This document shows, piece by piece, positions 56,194 through 64,000 of a stretch of 64,000 nucleotides of DNA. Numbering within the stretch: the first letter of the stretch is position 1; the number at the start of each line of letters is the position of its first letter. Source of the stretch: Lytechinus variegatus (taxonomy: Eukaryota; Echinodermata; Echinoidea; Temnopleuroida; Toxopneustidae); assembly GCF_018143015.1 (NCBI RefSeq), contig NC_054742.1, forward strand, positions 17,856,441 through 17,920,440, in the 5' to 3' direction. Both the position numbers and the translations under genes were made by a program. Under the pieces are notes generated by a model. That model was not told the origin of the DNA, did not search any database, and saw nothing but the letters and a program-made list of their open reading frames with translations.

Positions 56194-57010
56194 AGACCCA
56201 GAACGGACCCAAAAGCGAAAGTGACAAATCATACCAATCAAAAGCTTATAAACTACTTAGCACAGAAATGGAAGCTTTACAGTTTGTACAGTATGCAAAA
56301 TAGCCCCAATTAATTACATGTATGTGCTTTCACCAGCCTCGAGACCATGACCTCATGTTTTGTTAGAAGCATTGTGATACTATAGGTTAATTATACACAA
56401 AAACTGGGTGATGTTTCCTCATTTAGATTGCATATTTCACTTCTATCACTAAGAGATGTCATAATATCTTTTCCTGCCAGCTTAAATTGATGAAATATGA
56501 AGCTTTTGAATACTAATACCGTATTGTATTTTCTGCTTATTTGGTGCAGCTTTCCAATTCTATCTGCATTCAAATTGTGTGTAATAACTTTTCCTGACAT
56601 AGCAATTAAGGCCCAAGAAGAGCTAAACAAAGAAATCATTCAAAAATCTATTGAAGAGTTGTAGGTTTCTATCCATTTGAGCACTTAATAATTTTCAGTA
56701 CCATTTTTTTTCTGTGAATTGAAAACGAATCAAATTCAGAATCTGAAAAGCAGAAATATTAATATTAATTTCTGTGTACAAACCGATGGAATTACAACTG
56801 TTTTTACTCAACATGACGTCACGGTCTCGAGGCCCATGAAAGCATGTTATGTACACGAAAGCCTTTTTTGAAGCCTTTAATTGGAGTTATTCTTAGCAAA
56901 TACTTAGCTGATAAGCAGTCAAAATGTATAAAGCTTGCATTTCAGTAGTTCATAAGCTTTTGATTGGTATTAATGATTTGTCAATATCACTTTTGGTTCA
57001 GTCTTGGACT
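56194..57010. mobile_element. 817-bp fold-back element, TTAA target duplication
   Basis: Left AGACCCAGAACGGACCCAAA pairs with right TTTGGTTCAGTCTTGGACT; inner pairs include ACCAATCAAAAGCTTATAAA and GCCTCGAGACCATGA. TTAA at 56190-56193 and 57011-57014. A different family from the CCACCC-ended ones. It lies in or just beyond the exonuclease 3'UTR. Confidence 0.85.
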
Positions 57011-57014
57011 TTAA

Positions 57015-58234
57015 CAGATGCACCTAGAAGTTGACAGTCAGTGGTAGCCTAACATTTGGACATGGTTAAAGTTTCTACTGTCTAACAGTTTGAAAAGAGT
57101 CAGGTGTAATCATTAACTGTATGTGGTAGATTTGAGATGACAGGCAAGGTTGTATCAATGCAATGCAAATTTATGCGGCATCAGTGTACAATGTACATGT
57201 ATATGTTGGTTTTTTTTTTAATAACTTCTAAAGTTGAAGAGGGTTTATATTAAAATAATATATTTGATATGAAAAGACAACTAAAATATGTGAGATGGAA
57301 TAAAGTCATGGAGCTACACATGTATCAGGTTAATACACTTTTGATCTAATCTTTGTTGCTACTTGTATCATTTTGTTTGGTGCATTTGAATCTGATTTTG
57401 TTAAAAAATTCCTTCATGCATTTAGACAGTGGTCTCTGCAAAAAAAATGTTAAATCAACAAAGTATTTCTCTCAGTTTTGACAGAACAGCGGCCTACATG
57501 AAAGCAGATAAAAAACAAATTAAATACAGTATAAAGTCCAATAAGTACTGGAAATTTACCATTTTCTCTATTAGTTTGCCTTAGAAACAAAACACTGATA
57601 ATGGGGATCAGTAAACCTGAAGGCCTTTTTCCAGACAAGTTACTGTATGCACATTTTAATTATCTTTTCAATTAATGTGCTCCCAGCTAGTCAGCAGTGA
57701 CTGTAAAAAAATTGTCGCTAGATCAAGTGATAATTACGACCATGAAATCCTTTCTTTAGGTTGCACCCTAATATAAACATAGCACAGAAGGGGTTACATC
57801 TACATGTATCATACATGATGTATGTGATGTCTGGGGGGGGGGGGGAGGGAGGGCCGAGAGTTAGACAATTTTGTTCAGTCTGCTGGAAGTTCAATATCTC
57901 TTGCAAAGTACATGTAAGCAATACATGTATCTTGCAAGAGTCATTTAAAACCCCAACACTGTGTTCTCTTACATGTCCTTCCATGGTTCGCAGCTATTCA
58001 AGAAAACAATATTCCCTGATTTTTCCCTGATGAAGTTTCAAAATTCCCTGGTAATTATTTAAACTCATTCCCAGTTTCTGATGTTTTTTTAAAGTTTTTG
58101 CGGTGAATTTTCAGTATTAATAATATAGCCTCCCTTTAGCCCATACAGCTATCCTCTTCTGACCTTTTTACAGAAAGGGGTTGATTCAAGGCAATCCTAT
58201 TAAATACATGTATAATTGAATTACAACACACTAT
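57015..58234. other. Intergenic, no gene seen
   Basis: AT-rich; a G12 run at about 57833-57845 and repeated CATGTATC / CATACATG palindromes. 58000-58070 contains ATTCCCTG repeats related to the hAT MITE at 26940-27332. Nothing else recognised. Confidence 0.4.
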
Positions 58235-58395
58235 GCTACTTTCAAAATGTTGCATAATTTCGGAATCATGTACCTGGGCATCGCAAATTTGGTCTCAAAA
58301 GATGTGCAAACCTTGTAAAGAAAAACAATTCTTGCGGCCGCGTAGTGACAAAATTCTTCAAGGGGGGGGGGGGGTTAAATTGACCGCCTCCCACA
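58235..58395 (+). mobile_element. Truncated family X element
   Basis: The right-hand end only: AATGTTGCATAATTTCGGAA, GGGCATCGCAAATTTGGTCTC, AGACNTTG..AAGTAAAAA-type sequence, then a G12 run and GACCGCCTCCC. The left three quarters of the element are missing. Confidence 0.6.
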
Positions 58396-58739
58396 TTAAG
58401 TGAGACTTAAATTTAAAGTGCAAAAACAGCATTTATACATCTTTTTATTGTTAAAAATGAATTCCCTGTCCAAAATAGCAAAAATTGACACAAATATCAT
58501 AAAAATAACTTACATGGTCTGCAGAAGCGGAGATATACAATTTTGACGAAAATGGGCTAGGTTTAACAACCTTTTTGCCGTAAATCATTTTTTGGGTGGC
58601 ATCCCCTCAATGTTTGATTTTTCCGTAACAGGTGTCAAAATGCTCAGGAGCGCAAGCTGCGTCGACGGAAATGGTCCTCTCTGTGATCTGAAACATCAAC
58701 ATTCTATAGCCCACCACAAGTGCATGTAAATACAATTGA

Positions 58740-59392
58740 TGCAGAAATAATTGAATGAGAGCATGCAAGTCAAACAAAAACTTGAAAAAAGGATGAACAT
58801 GACCAATTGTGTTGAAAATTCATGCAGAAATAAAGAAATTAGAGCAAGATGAACAAAAACTTTAAAAAAGGACATGACCCCTGGATGACCTCTTATCCCA
58901 TCATCCTCATGGATACACATGTGGTATTACCCAAGGATCATACATGTATGTACCAGGTGAGAACATAATTCATGCAGAAATAAAGAAATGAGAGCAAGTT
59001 GAACAAAACTTGACCTTTGACCCATTGTAATCAATAACATGTATGTGTTATTACCCAAGGATCATATGTAACATAAGTATGAATATAATTGATGCAGAAA
59101 TATATAAATGAGAGCAAGTTCAGGGAATATTTTTCCTGGTATCACATCGCAATTTGCTCCAGATTTTTATTACTGCTACACAAAATTTTCTTGTGTAACT
59201 GTACACAACATTATTGATAGCTTTTCTCTTACAACCAGAAATGCAAATCAACATTTGAGAAGTAAAATTAATCCCTGAAGTTGAAAAAAATAAAAACTTA
59301 ATGGTTTTTTAACAGACCTACAGTAAAAGTGGCTATGAGTTCTATGCAGAACTTTGTTCATGCGAGACCAAAAAAAAATGTGTGATATTGTT
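58740..59392. repeat. ~150-bp tandem array with terminal stem-loop module
   Basis: Same family as 27585-28655: AATTGATGCAGAAATAA, ATGAGAGCAAGTTGAACAAA, GTGGTATTACCCAAGGATCA. It ends GCAGAACTTTGTTCATGCGA then GACC and A9. Confidence 0.7.
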
Positions 59393-60049
59393 ATCCCTCA
59401 TATGTGTACCATCAAAATGTTCATACAACTTTTGAAAAAAAAACTTTTTTAGAAAACCAAATAATACTCCTTACTTTCATATACATCTAATTTAGAAGAA
59501 ATTTTAGTATACTGTTATTCATGTTTGATTTTTCTCTATTTATAGGGGGACTATGGGACTTGGGACCTAAGAAGTCTATTACACTTACTGTAGATGCTTT
59601 GCATATCCTGGTTTGAAATAATGCTTATAATTTTGGGGATTATATGGTTATTTATTTCAGAAAGATTAATTGCAAATAAATTTAGATAAAGAAATTAAGT
59701 ACAGTCAACTCTGTCGAATCATAACACAAAGTTGTTCTTATACAACACATGTTATTCACCTCATAAATTTCTCCTTTATAAGGTGAGCAAATTTCTATGG
59801 TCTCAAGAGATCTGACTCATGCAGAGAATCTCAAAGATGTGTGCAAGGTCTCTGTGAAAATAATACTAAGAGCAACTGGCTCTCTTTGGCATTCTTGATG
59901 TAATTGACGTACATTTACTTTAAATATCACAATTGTTCTAACTTAAAGTCAACTAATTTTCAGGAGTCAGTATGATAGTCAATGAGACTTGGATATTCTA
60001 TTTTATTTATGATGGTAAGATTTATCCAATTGACTTAGGATACTTTCTT

Positions 60050-60180
60050 TATTGTACAGGGGCAGTGGAATGGTTTTCAAAGTGGGGGGGGGGGGGGGCT
60101 GACCATGCAAAAAATCACGATTGTATGGTCATTTTTGTACACGGTACCTGTTGTACAATGCAAACTGTTGTATACAAGTA
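60050..60180. mobile_element. Poly-G MITE fragment
   Basis: CAGGGGCAGTGGAATGG, GTTTTCAAAGT, then G14 and CTGACCATGCAAAAAATCAC. Related to 18927-19095. The right end is unclear. Confidence 0.45.
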
Positions 60181-60510
60181 AATGGAGGCTAACTCTCAAA
60201 CAATCATACCATTGCACATGTACCGTCCTAAATGTCCATTCCATAATGTACCATTGCATGGTCAGGAACAAGGTGGCATCACTATAAAACATGATTGAAT
60301 GCATTGCGCTTTTATGAAAATGCAATACGTGTAGGGCTCACTGATTTGAAGGGTTTTGCTTTTTGCTTAGAATGATTCTTTCTTATTTTCATAGATTAAC
60401 ATCTAAAGGTACATGTATAAAATTGTTTGTATTTTCGCTAACTTCCGAGGTGTTGTACAATACAAATAGCGGATATTCTTAATCGTGCAATAGTGCAACA
60501 TTTTGCATTT

Positions 60511-60575
60511 GGTGAAAGAAAGATATTCTATTCAACTTGGCTATGCCTCATTGAATAGAGCATCTTTCTTTCACC
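60511..60575. repeat. Strong 65-nt hairpin
   Basis: Arms of 25 nt, GGTGAAAGAAAGATATTCTA(TTCAA) and its complement with two adjacent mismatches, separated by a 15-nt loop (CTTGGCTATGCCTCA). Pairing weakens outside. It could be a pre-miRNA-like hairpin or a tiny MITE. Confidence 0.7.
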
Positions 60576-60820
60576 TTGCGTGAAATCTCGTACAATTGCT
60601 TATCACTACTTGTATAATAAAAAACCCATGTACAAGTATGGATAACTATGACTTCAGTTGAATCTCTTTGGACCACACAAAGCTGTTGACTAAGGATAAA
60701 TTTGAGTTAGAAGGGGTAAATAACACATGTTATTGATTTTTTGGTCTGGTCTGAAAAATTGCTTTGACAGTTAAGATAAATATTAAAATTTTGATCGACT
60801 TGTGCATCATTACAATTAAA

Positions 60821-61393
60821 AAGTGTGAGTAAAAAAAACTTGACACCTCACAAATCCCAGTTTATGAAAAAAAAACATGTCAAATGAGCAAAATGCGATT
60901 TAATGCTTGGATGATCAGGAGATATTCTTTGCAGTGATGTAAATTTTTATTTGCGCCAAAGGCATGAATCAGAATGCAATGAATGAACCCCAGATTCTAA
61001 TGTCATAATCCTACATGAGTTAGTAAATATATTTGCAAATCCCTTTTCACTTACATTAAACTGAGAATTGATATTAAAAAGTGTCTATTGAACAATTATA
61101 ATGTACATGTAAATTACTGAAAAAGTGTTTTGAAAAGGATTTTAATGCAAGTTGTGTAGGATTATGACATCATTGACATCTGGATTCATTCGTTGCAGTC
61201 ATGCCTTACAAAATTTACATCACTGCAAAGAATACCTCCTGATCATCCAAGCGGTAACACATACCACATAAATATAATATCAAACTATTTGGGAAAAGAT
61301 ACTCTTTCAAGCCATATATATTGAACATATGTTCATGACATTTTTTTCTTGAAAAGGTGATTTGTGAGGTGTCAATTTTTTTTGTACTCACAC
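60821..61393. mobile_element. 573-bp fold-back element
   Basis: Left AAGTGTGAGTAAAAAAAACT and TGACACCTCACAAATC pair with right GATTTGTGAGGTGTCA and TTTTTTGTACTCACAC. A second inverted pair (TGGATGATCAGGAGATATTC and its complement) lies inside. Confidence 0.78.
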
Positions 61394-61919
61394 GGTATAG
61401 GTAGCCCACACAACACAACTACATGTACAATCACCAACATCATAATTATCTCTAATTGTCACTCAGCTTTTAAACGTGAATTTTATCTTTTAATTATTTA
61501 ACATATCAATTTCGATTTGACAAACAATAATTCTTTTCATCTTATAATCAATGGGAAGCTAGCTATGTTTTTAAATAGTATTCTAAAGACATGGAAGAGG
61601 TTGTGGGAAGCCAATGGCTCCCTAAATATGATTATTAAAAAAAAAATGATGCAATTTTTGTCTGCTACAAAGCCTAAAATCAGAAAATTTTAGATGGCAA
61701 TTACTTGACACCATTATTATTGATCTATATTTGTTTGACTAAACTTTACAAGGTAGCAAAATAGAAATGAATTCATATTTTTCATTAAAAACAAGGCAAA
61801 AGCAATTTTGTGTCTCAGCCACTTATGAAAATAACCAGAAATATCGTGATTTGCGAGGGCACGCAACAGAATTGTATCAAAACTTCATAGTGAAATGACT
61901 GGGATGATAGCACTTGTCA

Positions 61920-62640
61920 TAAGAGCCTTGCACGTAAACTTTAATGTTGACCTGTAAATAACCTTTCACCTTACCATGTGACCTCCGACTGGAGCATAAC
62001 ATGCAGGTCCCCCAAGTCCATCCACCATCCAAGTTTCGTTGAAAAGTGACTTACGGTTGCGGAGTTAGGTGTCATAAGAGAGTCTTGCATGTAAACTTTA
62101 ACGTTGACCTGAAAATGACCTTTGACCTTATCATGTGACCTCCGACTGCAGCATACATGTAACATGCCGGTCCCCCAAGTCCATCTACCATCCAAGTTTG
62201 GTTGAAAAGCGACTTATGGTTGCAGAATTAGGTGTCATAATAGAGTCTTGCATATACATGTAAACTTTAACGTTGACCTGAAAATGACGTTTAACCTTAC
62301 CATGTGACCTCCGACTGCAGCATATCATGCAGGTCCCTAAAGTCCATCTACCATCCAAGTTTGGTTGAAAAGTGACTTACGGTTGCGGAGTTAGGTGTCA
62401 TAAGAGAGTCTTGCATGTAAACTTTAATGTTGACCTGAAAATGACCTTTGACCTTACCATGTGACCTCCGACTGCAGCATAACATGCAGGTCCCCCAAGT
62501 CCATCTACCATCCAAGTTTGGTCGAAAAGCGACTTACGGTTGTGGAGTTATGTGTCATAAGGTTTGTGACGGACAGACAGACGACATTTGGATCCCCAAG
62601 TCTCGCCTTCACCTCTGCTGGGCGAGACAAAAAAAGAAAA
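61920..62640. repeat. ~160-bp tandem array, four units, with terminal module
   Basis: Units begin near 61923, 62080, 62243 and 62405 with CTTGCATGTAAACTTTAACG and contain GACCTGAAAATGACCTTTGA, CATGTGACCTCCGACTGCAG, CCCCCAAGTCCATCTACCAT and GACTTACGGTTGCGGAGTTA. The end is GACGGACAGACAGACGACAT then CTGGGCGAGACAAAAAAAGA. Unit text differs from the other arrays but the design is the same. Confidence 0.88.
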
Positions 62641-63642
62641 AATATGTAGTCTCAGTAATTTTTTTTTTTGTAAAATAAGTTAACCCTTACACTTTACATA
62701 GGTCAGTCTTCATGGCAATTTTACAAGCAAATTTTCAGACTATAAAATATGAAGGGTTTTGAGAAATATTGAATACTTAGTATGAAGAAAGCTCTTGTCT
62801 TGTGCAAGCATATGCCTTTCAAAATCAAAATACAAAACGGAAGAAAAACAATGAAAAGCATTTTTATGTAGGGGTATTCACCACAGTTTCAAAATAATTA
62901 ATAGAAGTCTGTTAATCTAACTGTAGATGTCATTTTAACATAATACATGTAGTATATCAGCAGCAATACAATGCCCATGGCCCATTACTCAAGATAGACT
63001 TCGACCTACCACTACCAGTCTTATAAAAAGTCTTTAAACATTTTTGAAGTGTTCATGTGGGTCATTTAATGATGTGAATAAGATGACAATGTCAAAATTT
63101 GGAAGGAGGGTGTGTTTTGCCCTTGCCCCTAGTGTCAGATGTTGGAAGAAAAGTAATTTTAGCACTTGCATTTGGCACTGTCTTCCTAGATAACACCATT
63201 ACCCACTGTGAATGTGATAACACATAATCACACTAAATCTGCATAAGTTTCAATTCTGATCAGAAAAAAAAAACCCTAGGAAGGGCAAAATATTGAACAT
63301 AAACAATAGCTCAACCCCCCCCCCCCCAACTCTTTGATAAGAAAGTTACGTCACTACTGCTTTCATATGATGCAGACACCAAAGTATTTTTCTGCATATC
63401 ATCATCTTGCTGTAGTACAGTAGAACAAGATATGCTTAGAATTGTTTCATCTGAGACACATGAATTGCATTGCAATCTACATATGATATCAGATTAGGTT
63501 GTACTTTTGATGTTTGGTCCTTGGAGTATCACAAAACTGACCAAAGAATCATCAACATCACCTAGGTCAAGAGACTCACACTTCCTTCCAACAATCCATG
63601 TCAGGTAAGTACACATAAAGTTCATGGAAAGTCTATATAATT
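62641..63642. other. Intergenic or HYPK-like 3'UTR
   Basis: No repeat or gene recognised apart from a C13 run at about 63316-63328. A stretch at 63485-63609 is open on both strands and ends at a plus-strand GTAAGT, but no family match was seen. Confidence 0.35.
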
Positions 63643-63738
63643 TCAGTTGACAAGCTGAAGCAATGCTTGAACAGGATCTCCTTTGTTTTCCCTCAGACTT
63701 CTTTCTGCTTCAGATCTTGAGATTTCCATTTCATGGAT
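63643..63738 (-). CDS. Last coding exon of a HYPK-like UBA-domain protein
   Basis: After acceptor TTTTATGACCAG (phase 0) the exon encodes IHEMEISRSEAERSLRENKG then DPVQALLQLVN and TGA at 63645-63643. Human HYPK ends EMEISRAAAERSLREHMGNV..ALIALTN, so the C-terminal UBA/NAC-alpha-like segment matches closely. HYPK is a ribosome-associated chaperone and an inhibitory subunit of the NatA N-terminal acetyltransferase (known). Only about 31 residues are visible; the first exons should lie beyond position 64000. NAC-alpha itself ends in a similar fold but matches less well. The gene is not named firmly for that reason. Confidence 0.65.
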   Translation of the reverse strand: MHEMEISRSEAERSLRENKGDPVQALLQLVN

Positions 63739-64000
63739 CTGGTCATAAAACAAAACAAAAAAGCAAGATGGTTGCATCAACAGAACATAAAATAAATTTA
63801 GGGGAAGAGAAGTAGAAGAAGTAAACAATGAAGATATGAAAATGTTGGATGAAAAATGAGGAAGGATATGAGAAAAGGGAATCCTTCCATGAATATCTGG
63901 ACGATTTGAATGCTAAGTGTTTTACATATTGGCCTTCTAAATTCCAGTTATAATATGAATTTTCTGATGGGGAGAATACAGGACAGAGTGAAACCATTGC

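Noticed and set aside
63485..63609. Plus-strand exon ending at GTAAGT
   Set aside because: Open for about 40 codons and with a good donor, but the sequence is serine/threonine-rich without family match and overlaps the likely 3'UTR of the HYPK-like gene.

Overview
The window is eukaryotic and most likely from an echinoderm, probably a sea urchin. Coding density is very low, introns are long with GT-AG junctions, the base composition is AT-rich, the palindrome TACATGTA/ACATGTAC is very frequent, and fold-back MITEs and 150-160 bp tandem arrays of the kind common in marine invertebrates are everywhere. The organism call is inference from composition and repeat style; no marker gene settles it.

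Four real genes are visible. (1) A CDC42 small effector (CDC42SE/SPEC-like) gene on the + strand, coding exons 4505-4558, 7223-7327, 9374-9470 and 15325-15347, about 92 residues with the palmitoylated-type Cys cluster and a CRIB motif. (2) LSM7 on the - strand, coding exons 38276-38271 (only Met-Ala), 32350-32254, 30570-30499 and 29658-29519, a complete 104-residue Sm-fold protein of the U6 snRNP / mRNA-decay LSm rings. (3) An AEN/ISG20L2-type DEDDh exonuclease on the + strand with its whole 341-codon reading frame in one exon (54716-55741) behind a 5'UTR intron. (4) The last coding exon of a HYPK-like UBA protein on the - strand (63738-63643), whose other exons lie beyond the right edge. Two further exon-like stretches (1-78 minus, 2070-2170 plus) are weakly supported.

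Everything else is introns, UTRs and mobile-element debris. 1-4300: a hAT-like MITE, a 15-bp minisatellite with a 45-bp higher-order period, and a 160-bp-type array. 4300-15350: CDC42SE with fold-back MITEs in its introns. 15350-24990: 3'UTR or intergenic, few repeats. 24991-26925: two identical 474-bp repeats flanking 987 bp of unique sequence. 27000-29400: hAT MITE and a tandem array. 29500-38300: LSM7, whose first intron holds a 160-bp array split by a 2.2 kb fold-back that is itself split by a 753-bp TTAA element. 37576-44237: a very large inverted repeat that encloses LSM7 exon 1. 42493-43021: a near-perfect 529-bp palindrome with a 9-bp target duplication. 44291-49964: a composite region containing a 3.37 kb Foldback-type element with tandem-repeat arms. 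50578-54271: a fold-back element with four further layers of nested insertions. 56000-64000: TTAA fold-backs, tandem arrays and the HYPK-like exon.

The genes are unrelated housekeeping or signalling functions (Cdc42 signalling, RNA processing and decay, nucleic-acid degradation, nascent-chain acetylation chaperone). I see no operon-like cooperation and no bacterial-type system. The unusual content is the density, nesting and target-site evidence of several fold-back DNA transposon families.
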